Shown here piece after piece: positions 1 through 6,444 of a DNA stretch of 11,480 bases. Numbering within the stretch: the stretch's first letter is position 1; the number at the start of each line of letters is the position of its first letter. Where the stretch lies: NCBI GenBank assembly GCA_945878355.1, contig CAMCTC010000137.1, positions 1 to 11,480 on the forward strand, written 5' to 3'. The position numbers and the translations under genes were made by a program. The notes below the pieces were generated by a model. That model saw nothing but the letters and a program-made list of their open reading frames with translations. It was not told the origin of the DNA and did no database searches. This DNA comes from Bordetella parapertussis (GTDB taxonomy: Bacteria; Pseudomonadota; Gammaproteobacteria; Burkholderiales; Burkholderiaceae_C).

Positions 1-888
1 CGTGCGCAGGCCCTGCAGGTGTTGCAGGAATTCATTGCACAGCGGCTGCCGCAGTTCGGGCAGTATCAGGACGCGATGTGGGAGGGAGAGGTGTGGCTCT
101 ATCACTCCCATTTGTCCTGTGCGCTCAATCTGAAGCTGCTGAACCCGAGGGAAGTGGTAGCCGCTGCCGAAGCCGCTTACCGCGATGGCAGCGCGCCGCT
201 GGAGGCAGTGGAAGGATTCATCCGGCAGATTCTGGGCTGGCGCGAATTCGTGCGCGGCATCTACTGGACGCAGATGCCAGGCTATCTGGAACGTAATGCC
301 ATGAATGCCCACGCACCGCTGCCTGACTTCTATTGGACAGGTGATACCGACATGGCCTGTCTGCGCGACGCCATCACGCAGACGTTGCAGCATGGCTACG
401 CCCATCATATCCAGCGTCTTATGGTCACTGGCCTCTATGCGCTGCTGACGGGCGTGAGTCCGCAACAGCTGCACGAGTGGTATCTGGCGGTGTATGTGGA
501 CGCCGTGGAGTGGGTGGAACTGCCCAACACCCTGGGCATGAGCCAGTACGCCGATGGCGGCGTGATGGGCAGCAAGCCCTATATCGCCACTGGCAAGTAC
601 ATCCAGCGCATGAGCCCGCATTGCAAGAGCTGCCGCTACGACCCCGCGCAGCGCAGCGGCGACAGTGCTTGCCCCTTCACCACGCTGTACTGGGACTTCC
701 TGATGCGCCATGAAGCGGCGCTGGCCCGCAACCCGCGCATGGCGCTGCAGGTGAAGAACCTGGCGCGCCTGACGGACGCGCAGAAGCGGTCGGTCAACGA
801 ACGCGCAGCGGCCATCCGCCTTGTCGAGGTTGGCACTCAAGCCGGCGCCAGTGTGGACCTGTGGGCCGTCGACGAGGTCACTGAATGA
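1..888 (+). CDS. FeS bacterial cryptochrome/photolyase (PhrB/CryB type), 5'-truncated
   Basis: The reading frame is open from base 1, so the gene starts upstream and only the C-terminal 295 residues are visible; full family members are about 500 residues. The segment is the FAD-binding helical domain. It has the family signatures GFIRQILGWREFVRGIYW, HGYAHHIQRLMVTG and MSQYADGGVMGSKPYIATG. All four expected [4Fe-4S] cysteines are present: one in the DMACLRDA stretch (codon 358-360) and three near the C-terminus (622-624, 631-633, 670-672). Characterised members of this family (Agrobacterium PhrB, Rhodobacter CryB) bind FAD, a lumazine antenna and an Fe-S cluster; PhrB repairs (6-4) photoproducts and CryB affects photooxidative-stress gene expression. 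Which role applies here cannot be read from the sequence. The stop overlaps the start of the next gene (ATGA), so the two are translationally coupled. Family assignment is very secure; repair versus signalling is open. Confidence 0.95.
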   Translation, partial: RAQALQVLQEFIAQRLPQFGQYQDAMWEGEVWLYHSHLSCALNLKLLNPREVVAAAEAAYRDGSAPLEAVEGFIRQILGWREFVRGIYWTQMPGYLERNAMNAHAPLPDFYWTGDTDMACLRDAITQTLQHGYAHHIQRLMVTGLYALLTGVSPQQLHEWYLAVYVDAVEWVELPNTLGMSQYADGGVMGSKPYIATGKYIQRMSPHCKSCRYDPAQRSGDSACPFTTLYWDFLMRHEAALARNPRMALQVKNLARLTDAQKRSVNERAAAIRLVEVGTQAGASVDLWAVDEVTE

Positions 889-1334
889 CGATTGAACCTG
901 CCCATGAGTCCCCGCAGCTGACCGTGCTCTACGACGGCGCATGCCCGCTATGTCGGCGCGAGATCGGCATCTATCGCGGCCTGCGGCCGCTGAACTCGGA
1001 TTCGCCGGTGTGTTTTGCCGATGTCAACGACACAGCGTTTTCTTTGCCATCTGCGCTGCCGCCCGGCACCACGCGCGAGCAACTGCTGGCGCGCTTTCAT
1101 GTTCGCGGCCGCGACGGTGTGCTGCTCAGCGGCGCTCAGGCCTTCCTGGCGCTGTGGGCTGTGTTGCCTGGCTGGCGCTGGCTGGCCCTGGCCGGCCGTT
1201 TGCCGGGCGCTGCCTGGTTGATGGAGCGCGGCTACCGCCTCTTTCTGCGCTGGCGGCCGATGTTGCAGCGCTGGGCATTGCGTCTGGAACGGTCTGCGCT
1301 GGACCGGCCGAGTCAGCGCGACGCCGGTTTGTGA
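885..1334 (+). CDS. DUF393 (DCC family) thiol-disulfide oxidoreductase-like protein
   Basis: This 149-residue protein opens with the DCC-family hallmark LTVLYDGACPLCRREI. Its CxxC pair is Cys20/Cys23, preceded by the conserved Asp17-Gly18. The rest fits a thioredoxin-like fold with an amphipathic, Trp/Arg-rich C-terminal half, including GAQAFLALWAVLPGWRWLA, and matches the usual DUF393 length of 110-150 residues. The biochemical role of the family is not established; a thiol-disulfide function is predicted from the CxxC motif. The ATG overlaps the photolyase stop by four bases, so it is the second gene of that operon. DUF393 genes are, from memory, often found beside photolyases and other stress genes in proteobacteria, which supports a role in photooxidative stress here. 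No signal peptide is visible, so a cytoplasmic location is likely. Confidence 0.85.
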   Translation: MTIEPAHESPQLTVLYDGACPLCRREIGIYRGLRPLNSDSPVCFADVNDTAFSLPSALPPGTTREQLLARFHVRGRDGVLLSGAQAFLALWAVLPGWRWLALAGRLPGAAWLMERGYRLFLRWRPMLQRWALRLERSALDRPSQRDAGL

Positions 1335-1378
1335 CGAGCCCGGTTGATCTCGCTCCTTTTACAGTTTTGGAACACACC

Positions 1379-2109
1379 ATGACCGCAATCGTCCTCATCA
1401 CCGGTGCCAGTGGCGGCATCGGCCGCGCCCTGGCGCGCCAACTGCACGCCCAAGGCTGCCGCGTTGCTGCGGTCAGCCGCGACGTCGACCGCCTGACCGA
1501 TGTGCCGGCCGCCGTGCGAATCGCCGCCGACACCACCACGCCCGATGGCGCTGCGCTGGCCATCGCGGCTTGCCAGCAAGCGCTAGGCGCTGCACCGACG
1601 CTGCTGGCGCACTGCGTGGGCAACACGCTGATCGCACGGCTGCATCGCACCCGAGCGGACGCCTATCGCGAGGTCTTGCGGGTCAACCTCGACAGCGCTG
1701 TGTTCATGCTGCAGGCCTGGATCGCGGCGTTGCAGCGCGCACCCGGCGCCGCCGTCTTTGCAAGCTCGGTGGTGGCGCGCATTGGTTTGGCCAATCACGA
1801 AGCCATTGCTGCGGCCAAGGGCGGCGTCGAAGCCTTGGTGCGCAGCGCCCGGCCACTTATGCGTCGCAAGGCCTGCGCATCAATGCGGTGGCACCGGGCA
1901 TGACCGACACACCGATGGCGGCCGGCATGCTCAAGATGGCCGCGATGCGAGAGGGCGCTGCGCGGCAGTACCCGCTGGGCGGCGTTCAGACGGCCGACCA
2001 GGTGGCCGATGTGATGGCCTGGCTGCTCGGCGATGGTGCGGCGCGCTTGACCGGTCAGGTGATCGCCGTGGACGGCGGTTTCACCACCGTGCGGCCGCTT
2101 GTGAAGTGA
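1379..2109 (+). pseudogene. SDR family NAD(P)-dependent oxidoreductase, split by a -1 frameshift
   Basis: The first frame (ATG 1379 to about 1849) encodes a Rossmann start, IVLITGASGGIGRALA (residues 5-20), an HCVGNTLI segment where SDRs usually have NNAG, and ASSVVARIGLANHEAIAAAK. Past about 1848-1852 the SDR continues only in the +2 frame, with TYASQGLRINAVAPGMTDTP and a normal C-terminus GQVIAVDGGFT, stopping at 2107-2109. In the first frame translation would run on to a stop at 1901-1903, giving a truncated product. One base restored in the GC run GCCCGGCC (for example GCCGCGGCC) rejoins the frames and gives RSAAATYASQGLRIN, as expected for the family; the repaired product would be about 243 residues. 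Ser130 and Lys147 of the catalytic set are present, but the tyrosine position (143) is Ile. No good Shine-Dalgarno precedes the ATG. It may be a real pseudogene or a sequencing or assembly error; the substrate is unknown. Confidence 0.85.
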
Positions 2110-2135
2110 TCCCCAATAGCTGCCGAAGCTAGCGA
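2107..2135 (+). promoter_or_regulatory. possible ECF-sigma (RpoE/ChrR-like) promoter, tentative
   Basis: TGATCC (2107-2112, overlapping the SDR stop codon), a 17-base spacer and TAGCGA (2130-2135) lie just upstream of the cysteine-rich gene. The element resembles, from memory, the TGATCC/TA-type promoters of the singlet-oxygen ECF sigma factor of Rhodobacter. A start near 2141 would leave a leader of about 15 bases containing the ribosome binding site. This is one motif match without support from a second copy. Confidence 0.25.
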
Positions 2136-2145
2136 AGCGACAAAC

Positions 2146-2150
2146 AGGAG
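2146..2150 (+). promoter_or_regulatory. Shine-Dalgarno of the cysteine-rich gene
   Basis: AGGAG sits six bases before the ATG at 2157. It is the strongest ribosome binding site in the first half of the window and is the main reason to believe that the very short gene after it is translated. Confidence 0.75.
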
Positions 2151-2156
2151 TTTCAA

Positions 2157-2351
2157 ATGAGTGAAGACCCACGCTGCTGCGGCAGCGGCACCTGCATCAT
2201 CGACACCGAAGGTCGCTGTTGGTGTGGCCAACGATGGGACGGCCAGAAGATGTGCCATGCCCCGCTGTCGCAGGTCGAAGATCCCGATCGTGCCGCTGTG
2301 GCGCAGCCATCTTGCCCGCCCACCGAGAGCAAGTCATGGCCGCCGTCCTGA
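2157..2351 (+). CDS. small cysteine-rich protein of unknown function
   Basis: This 64-residue protein follows a strong AGGAG. The first half is dense in cysteine: Cys7, Cys8, Cys13, Cys21, Cys23 and Cys33, with His34 next to the last, in the pattern CCGSGTCIID...RCWCGQRWDGQKMCH. Such spacing suggests a bound metal or Fe-S cluster, or a redox-active thiol set. The CCGSG start loosely recalls the N-terminal oxidoreductase-like domain (CCGSGC..C), but the remaining spacing differs, so I do not assign it. Residues 38-64 are low in conserved-looking features apart from one more cysteine, and their DNA also carries the ribosome binding site and start of the next gene (16-base overlap). There is no signal peptide or membrane segment. 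It lies between two photolyase genes and redox-type genes, which suggests a photooxidative-stress role. A real gene is likely; its function is unknown. Confidence 0.7.
   Translation: MSEDPRCCGSGTCIIDTEGRCWCGQRWDGQKMCHAPLSQVEDPDRAAVAQPSCPPTESKSWPPS
2325..2329 (+). promoter_or_regulatory. Shine-Dalgarno deciding the DUF4864 start
   Basis: GAGAG lies six bases before the ATG at 2336 and inside the end of the cysteine-rich gene. It favours 2336 over the earlier in-frame ATG at 2219, which would add residues without family resemblance in front of the signal peptide. Confidence 0.6.
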
Positions 2352-2815
2352 CCAGCCTCGGCCAGTACGGCGCTTGTACACGGCGCAGGCTCGGGCGCGT
2401 GGCCTTGCTCGCCCTGCTGGTGCCTGTCGGTGGCGGCGCGGCGCCGCTGGCCGAGTCGGATGCACGTGCCGTTCGTCAGGTCATCGAGGCGCAACTCGAA
2501 GCCTTTGCAGCGGACGATGGCGCTCGCGCCTTTTCCTATGCGTCGGCGTCGATCCAGGCCCAGTTCGGCGATGCCAACAACTTCATGGCGATGGTGCGAC
2601 GCGGCTACCCGATGGTGATTCGGCCAGCTGCTGTCTCGTTTTTCCAGCCGCAACGGGATGTCGGAACACCAGAGACTGTGACGCAGTTGGTGCAGTTGCG
2701 TGATCGCGAGGGGCGTCTCTGGAATGCCACCTACCTGCTCGAGCAGGTGACTGGTGCGGGTTGGCGCATCAGCGCCTGCGTGGTGGCAGCGGACAGTGGA
2801 AAGTCGTCGACCTGA
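2336..2815 (+). CDS. exported DUF4864 domain protein
   Basis: From ATG 2336 the product has 159 residues. The N-terminus is a Sec-type signal: an Arg cluster (CTRRRLGR) followed by the hydrophobic [15 protein letters not shown], with likely cleavage around residues 35-40, so it should act in the periplasm. The mature part reads as DUF4864: [26 protein letters not shown], then [25 protein letters not shown], and ends with the GWRISACVV strand typical of this NTF2-like fold. No biochemical function is known for the family. The start overlaps the preceding cysteine-rich gene by 16 bases, and the second photolyase begins 25 bases after its stop, so the three genes are probably one transcript. An upstream in-frame ATG at 2219 exists but lacks a ribosome binding site and would bury the signal peptide. 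Confidence 0.82.
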   Translation: MAAVLTSLGQYGACTRRRLGRVALLALLVPVGGGAAPLAESDARAVRQVIEAQLEAFAADDGARAFSYASASIQAQFGDANNFMAMVRRGYPMVIRPAAVSFFQPQRDVGTPETVTQLVQLRDREGRLWNATYLLEQVTGAGWRISACVVAADSGKSST

Positions 2816-2840
2816 TGTCGTGCAACGCAGCGTCCGCGAC

Positions 2841-4325
2841 ATGACGGGCCCGGCGGCGCTGGTCTGGTTCAAGCGCGATCTGCGTGTGCGCGATCACGCC
2901 CCCCTGGCAGCGGCGATGCGCTTCGAACGCGCGATGGGTCTTGTGGTGATCGAGCCGCAGTGGCTGGCGAGCCCAGAGTGCGACCCACGCCATGTCGGCT
3001 TCCTGCTCGCCTGCGTGGCCGAGCTGCAGCACGGCCTGGCGGAACTTGGACTGCCGCTGCTCGTGCGCGCAGGCCCGATGCCGCAAGTGCTGCAGGCGCT
3101 GCGGCGCGAGTTCGCTTTCACCCACCTGTTCAGCCACGAAGAAACCGGCCCGGGTTGGAGCTACGCCCGCGATCTTGCCGTAGCCGACTGGTGCCGCAGC
3201 CAAGGCGTGAACTGGATCGAAATGCCACAGAACGGCGTGGTGCGCCGCTTGCGCTCGCGTACCGGATGGGCTGGACGATGGGCACAGCGGATGAATGCAC
3301 CCGAGACACCTGAAGCACCGGCTGCTTGCGGCATCAGCGCGGCGACAGTACTGAAGGCGTCGGCGCTTCCCACCTTGCGTGACCTGGGCCTGCCCGCCTT
3401 GGGCGCAGCATTGCCGCCGGGCGGCGAGCGCGCCGCGTGGAGCACGCTTGAAAGTTTTCTTGGCGGCCGCGGGCGCGACTACCGCAGCGCGATGTCCAGC
3501 CCGCTCGCCGCCGCCGAAGGCTGCAGCCGGCTGAGCGCGCACCTGGCCTTCGGCACGATCTCGATGCGCTGCGTGCACCAAGCCACCGAAGCGCGGATCG
3601 CGGCCACCACCGATCGCCATCTGGCCTACGCGTTGCGGGGCTTCGCCAGCCGCTTGCGCTGGCACTGCCACTTCATGCAAAAGCTCGAAGACGAGCCTGC
3701 CATCGAATGGCGCAACGTGGCGCGAAGTGTCGATGGGCTGCGTGCGGGCGACGGCGTAAACGAGGGCGCGATCGACCGTGAACGTCTGCAGGCCTGGTGC
3801 GAAGGCCGCACCGGTTTCCCGATGGTCGATGCCTGCATGCGCCAACTGTGCGCCACTGGCTGGTTGAACTTTCGCATGCGCGCCATGCTGGTCAGCTTTG
3901 CGTCCTACCACCTTTGGTTGCACTGGCGCGAGCCAGGACTGTTTCTGGCGCGCCAGTTTCTCGACTTCGAGCCCGGTATCCACTGGAGCCAGATGCAGAT
4001 GCAGTCGGGCACCACCGGCATCAACACACTGCGCATCTATTCACCTGCCAAGCAGGCGAGCGACCACGATCCGCAAGGCCATTACATCCGGCAGTGGGTG
4101 CCGGAGATCGGAACACCGGCCTATCCGTTCCCGATCGTCGATGAACGGATGGCGGTGGCCGAAGCGAAAGACCAGCTGTACGGGCTGCGTCGGACCCGCG
4201 AGGCGCAGGCCGAGGCCAACGCTATCCAGGACAAGCATGGCTCACGAAAGAGTGGCTTGCAAGCGATCGCGAAACCCAAGCGCCGTACCCCGGCCGCGCC
4301 GGATGGCCAAGGCCGGTTGTTCTAG
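2841..4325 (+). CDS. deoxyribodipyrimidine photolyase / cryptochrome, class-I-like with an atypical flavin-pocket motif
   Basis: This 494-residue protein has the photolyase antenna domain at the N-terminus ([20 protein letters not shown], residues 5-24; [10 protein letters not shown]) and the FAD domain from about residue 225. Recognisable blocks are [53 protein letters not shown] and LRIYSPAKQ...[11 protein letters not shown]. It lacks the cysteines of FeS-BCPs, so it is a different class from the first gene. Where E. coli PhrB has NNGGWQWAASTG, this protein has [15 protein letters not shown] (residues 379-393), so the flavin N5-contacting Asn and the usual Trp pair are changed. The C-terminal tail ([16 protein letters not shown]) is basic. 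The ATG at 2841 was chosen because it lies just before the first strand; a GTG at 2820 is possible. It follows the DUF4864 gene by 25 bases. A photolyase/cryptochrome family member is near certain; CPD repair is inferred. Confidence 0.93.
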   Translation: MTGPAALVWFKRDLRVRDHAPLAAAMRFERAMGLVVIEPQWLASPECDPRHVGFLLACVAELQHGLAELGLPLLVRAGPMPQVLQALRREFAFTHLFSHEETGPGWSYARDLAVADWCRSQGVNWIEMPQNGVVRRLRSRTGWAGRWAQRMNAPETPEAPAACGISAATVLKASALPTLRDLGLPALGAALPPGGERAAWSTLESFLGGRGRDYRSAMSSPLAAAEGCSRLSAHLAFGTISMRCVHQATEARIAATTDRHLAYALRGFASRLRWHCHFMQKLEDEPAIEWRNVARSVDGLRAGDGVNEGAIDRERLQAWCEGRTGFPMVDACMRQLCATGWLNFRMRAMLVSFASYHLWLHWREPGLFLARQFLDFEPGIHWSQMQMQSGTTGINTLRIYSPAKQASDHDPQGHYIRQWVPEIGTPAYPFPIVDERMAVAEAKDQLYGLRRTREAQAEANAIQDKHGSRKSGLQAIAKPKRRTPAAPDGQGRLF

Positions 4326-4363
4326 CCTGCCGTGCCCACAACCTGCAACCTTGACAAGCTTTC

Positions 4364-5107
4364 ATGAACCCGTCTAGCACCGTCCGCAGTGACGAAATCG
4401 AGCGCTTCAACCGCCTCGCCGCCACCTGGTGGGACCGCACCGGACCGATGCGACCGCTGCATGTCGTGAACGACCTGCGGCTAGGCTACGTGCTCGAGCA
4501 GATCGCCCAGCGCTTCGGGCGCCGGGTCGGTGCGCTCCAAGGGCTGCGTATCGCCGACATCGGCTGCGGCGCCGGCCTGGTGTGCGAGCCGCTGGCAGAG
4601 CGCGGCGCGTCCGTCGTCGGCGTCGACGCCGCTGCCAACAGCATCGCCGCCGCACGGCTGCATTCGGGGGCGGCCGGCCTGCAGATCGACTACCGGCTCG
4701 GGGAGCCCGAGGCCACGCTGCGCGATGGCGAGCTGTTCGATGTGCTGCTGCTGCTGGAGGTGGTCGAGCACGTCGACGACATGGCGGTCTTCGTGCGCGA
4801 CGCGGCAGCCCATCTCGCCCCCGGCGGGCTGCTGCTGGCCTCGACGATCAACCGTACGCTGCGCAGCTACCTGACGGCGATCGTCGGCGCCGAGTGGGTG
4901 TTTCGGGTACTGCCCCGGGGCACGCACCAGTGGCTGCAATTCGTTCGGCCCGAAGAGCTGGGCCAGGCTGCTACGGCCTGCGGGCTGGTCCGTGGCGACC
5001 AGCGTGGCATGGCTTACCTGCCCGCCGTTCACCGCGCCTGGTGGACCCGCGGGCTGTCGGTGAACTACATCGCCAGCTTTCACAAACCCGGTGGCGCCGC
5101 GCGATGA
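4364..5107 (+). CDS. UbiG-like 3-demethylubiquinone O-methyltransferase homologue
   Basis: The 247-residue length matches UbiG (about 240). Visible features in order are FNRLAATWWD (residues 15-24) and PLHVVNDLRLGY, typical of UbiG; SAM motif I with ADIGCGAGL (64-72); the acidic motif II residue Asp88 in VGVDAA; LEVVEHV (131-137); and the diagnostic IVGAEWVFRVLPRGTH (173-188) and VRPEEL blocks. UbiG performs the two O-methylations of ubiquinone synthesis on the inner face of the membrane. No other ubiquinone genes are nearby. From memory, the wording (VVGVDAA, EVVEHV) resembles alphaproteobacterial UbiG more than the betaproteobacterial housekeeping form, so this may be a paralogue, perhaps acquired by transfer. 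It starts 38 bases after the photolyase without a strong ribosome binding site and overlaps the next gene by ATGA. Homology is secure; a role in ubiquinone synthesis is not. Confidence 0.85.
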   Translation: MNPSSTVRSDEIERFNRLAATWWDRTGPMRPLHVVNDLRLGYVLEQIAQRFGRRVGALQGLRIADIGCGAGLVCEPLAERGASVVGVDAAANSIAAARLHSGAAGLQIDYRLGEPEATLRDGELFDVLLLLEVVEHVDDMAVFVRDAAAHLAPGGLLLASTINRTLRSYLTAIVGAEWVFRVLPRGTHQWLQFVRPEELGQAATACGLVRGDQRGMAYLPAVHRAWWTRGLSVNYIASFHKPGGAAR

Positions 5108-5889
5108 ACCGCTGTTGGCCAGACCTGCGTCATCCGGCCGCCGGGCCGCAACCCCTGCACTCGGGACTGCTGGCGTTGACCAAGGCAGCACTGTTGGCGA
5201 TGCTGCTGACGGTCAGCGTCGCGCAGGCCCAGCCTGCCGCCTTCGCCGAGCGTTACAGCCCCGTGCCGGCCAGCGCCGACGGCATCGGCAAGCGCTACAT
5301 GGGGCGCGAGATCTCGGCGGTGATGGGCTGGCAGGGCGCGGCCTGGCTCGAACGCGAGGAACGTGAACGCGAGGAGCGCACCGACCTGCTGCTGGCCGCG
5401 CTGGCGCTGCAACCGGGCATGGTGGTGGCCGATATCGGTGCCGGCACCGGCTACCTGTCGCGGCGCATGGCACCTGCGGTGGTGCCTGGCGGCAAGGTCT
5501 GGGCCGTCGACGTGCAGCCCGAAATGGTGAAGCTGCTGCAGGCCGGCGCGAAACGCAGCGGTCTGTCGCAGATCGAGGCACGGCTGGCCGCAGTCGACGA
5601 TGTTGGGCTGCCGGCAGGCTCGGTCGACCTGGCGATCATGGTCGACGTCTACCACGAGCTTGCCTTTCCGCACGAGGTGATGACCAGCGTGATGAAGGCC
5701 CTCAAGCCCGGCGGCCGCGTCGTCTTCGTCGAGTACAAGGCCGAGGACCCGCGGGTGCCGATCAAGCCGCTGCACAAGATGAGCGAAGCGCAGATCAAGC
5801 GCGAGGCCGCCGTCTTCGGCCTGGACTGGGAGCGCACCGTGAGCACGTTGCCCTGGCAGCACGTGGTGGTCTTCCGCAAGCGAGGCTGA
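5104..5889 (+). CDS. class I SAM-dependent methyltransferase with a secretion signal
   Basis: This 261-residue protein begins by a four-base ATGA overlap with the UbiG-like gene, implying coupled translation. Residues 21-42 form a hydrophobic stretch ending in VAQAQ, a convincing Sec signal with a possible cleavage after AQA. Next come KRYMGREISAVMGWQGAAWL, a very charged EREEREREER run (83-92), and a complete Rossmann methyltransferase core. The core has motif I VADIGAGTGYLSRR (108-121), the acidic residue Asp136 in VWAVDVQPEM, LAIMVDVYHEL (176-186) and the LKPGGRVVFVEYK post-motif. The catalytic core looks intact. Finding a signal on a SAM-dependent enzyme is odd because SAM is not known in the periplasm; the segment may instead be a membrane anchor. 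Substrate and pathway are not recognisable. The family call is secure. Confidence 0.88.
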   Translation: MNRCWPDLRHPAAGPQPLHSGLLALTKAALLAMLLTVSVAQAQPAAFAERYSPVPASADGIGKRYMGREISAVMGWQGAAWLEREEREREERTDLLLAALALQPGMVVADIGAGTGYLSRRMAPAVVPGGKVWAVDVQPEMVKLLQAGAKRSGLSQIEARLAAVDDVGLPAGSVDLAIMVDVYHELAFPHEVMTSVMKALKPGGRVVFVEYKAEDPRVPIKPLHKMSEAQIKREAAVFGLDWERTVSTLPWQHVVVFRKRG

Positions 5890-5895
5890 GCCCGC

Positions 5896-5955
5896 GGCGG
5901 GCCTGTCATTGGCGGACCTGTCACTGACGGACCGGTCACCGACGGACCGGTCACC
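5896..5955. repeat. 4 x 15-bp tandem repeat
   Basis: Four head-to-tail 15-base units: GGCGGGCCTGTCATT (5896), GGCGGACCTGTCACT (5911), GACGGACCGGTCACC (5926) and the same again (5941). The first two have drifted; the last two are identical. Each of the later units contains the 8-base palindrome GACCGGTC. The array starts six bases after the methyltransferase stop and ends 30 bases before the DUF4149 start. Confidence 0.9.
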
Positions 5956-5963
5956 GAATTTTT
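5931..5963 (+). terminator. possible weak terminator or attenuator hairpin formed by the repeat
   Basis: ACCGGTC (5931-5937) and GACCGGT (5945-5951) are perfect 7-base complements around a 7-base loop, followed after 7 bases by TTTTT (5959-5963). The gap before the T-run is longer than in a standard intrinsic terminator, so this may only partly reduce transcription into the next gene or protect the upstream mRNA end. Confidence 0.4.
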
Positions 5964-5985
5964 CTTCAACTGCACGAGCGAATCC

Positions 5986-6378
5986 ATGATCTTGTCCTTA
6001 GCGGTCCTGAGCACGGCCTTGCTGTTCGGCGGCATGACGCTGTACGCCTTCGGCTTTGCCGCCTTCCTGTTCACCGCGCTGCCCGCCAAGACCGCTGGAG
6101 AGGCTTTGCGGCGCGCCTTTCCATGGTTCTATGCGTTCGTGATCGCCACGTCGGCCGCGGCTGCTCTGCTGTGGTGGCCGCGGGATGCCGTTTTTGCCGC
6201 CGTGATGGCTGTGGTGGCCATCACCACCGTACCCGTGCGGCAGTTGCTGATGCCAGCGATCAACCGTGCCACGGACACGGGCCAGCGCCAACGTTTCAAG
6301 TGGTTGCACGGGCTGTCTGTGGTGGTCACCCTGGGCCACATCGCAGCCACCGGATGGTTGCTCTCGACCCTTGCCTGA
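5986..6378 (+). CDS. DUF4149 domain integral membrane protein
   Basis: This 130-residue, very hydrophobic protein has four predicted transmembrane helices (about residues 3-30, 46-63, 67-88 and 108-128). The opening STALLFGGMTLYAFGFAAFLF followed by RRAFPWFYAFVIATSA, and the late RFKWLHGLSVVVTLGHI, match DUF4149 (TMEM205-like) proteins of proteobacteria, which are usually 120-160 residues. The family has no established function. It should sit in the inner membrane with no large soluble domain. It follows the secreted methyltransferase on the same strand, 96 bases away across the repeat/hairpin, so co-transcription is possible but may be attenuated. The ATG at 5986 has only a weak GAG-type ribosome binding site. 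The family call rests on pattern resemblance and topology. Confidence 0.8.
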   Translation: MILSLAVLSTALLFGGMTLYAFGFAAFLFTALPAKTAGEALRRAFPWFYAFVIATSAAAALLWWPRDAVFAAVMAVVAITTVPVRQLLMPAINRATDTGQRQRFKWLHGLSVVVTLGHIAATGWLLSTLA

Positions 6379-6444
6379 AGGCGGGGCCAGGGCCTCGGCC
6401 TGCCCAGCCCGACCAGCCAGCCCAGCCAGCCTCTCGGCCTGCGC

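Noticed and set aside
1340..1378. Possible TGATC-type promoter before the SDR
   Set aside because: TGATCT is present, but no -10-like TA element lies at the right distance.
941..1903. A long + strand frame of 320 codons starting inside DUF393
   Set aside because: Only the part from 1379 is SDR-like; the first part is a shadow of DUF393. The SDR is listed as a frameshifted gene from 1379.
2769..3983. A 404-codon minus-strand frame opposite the second photolyase
   Set aside because: It has no domain resemblance and lies fully antisense to a well-conserved photolyase; it is a GC-codon shadow.
4429..5103. N-terminal extension of the secreted methyltransferase into the UbiG-like gene
   Set aside because: Arg/Ala-rich out-of-frame translation of UbiG; the ATG at 5104 gives a clean signal peptide and ATGA coupling.
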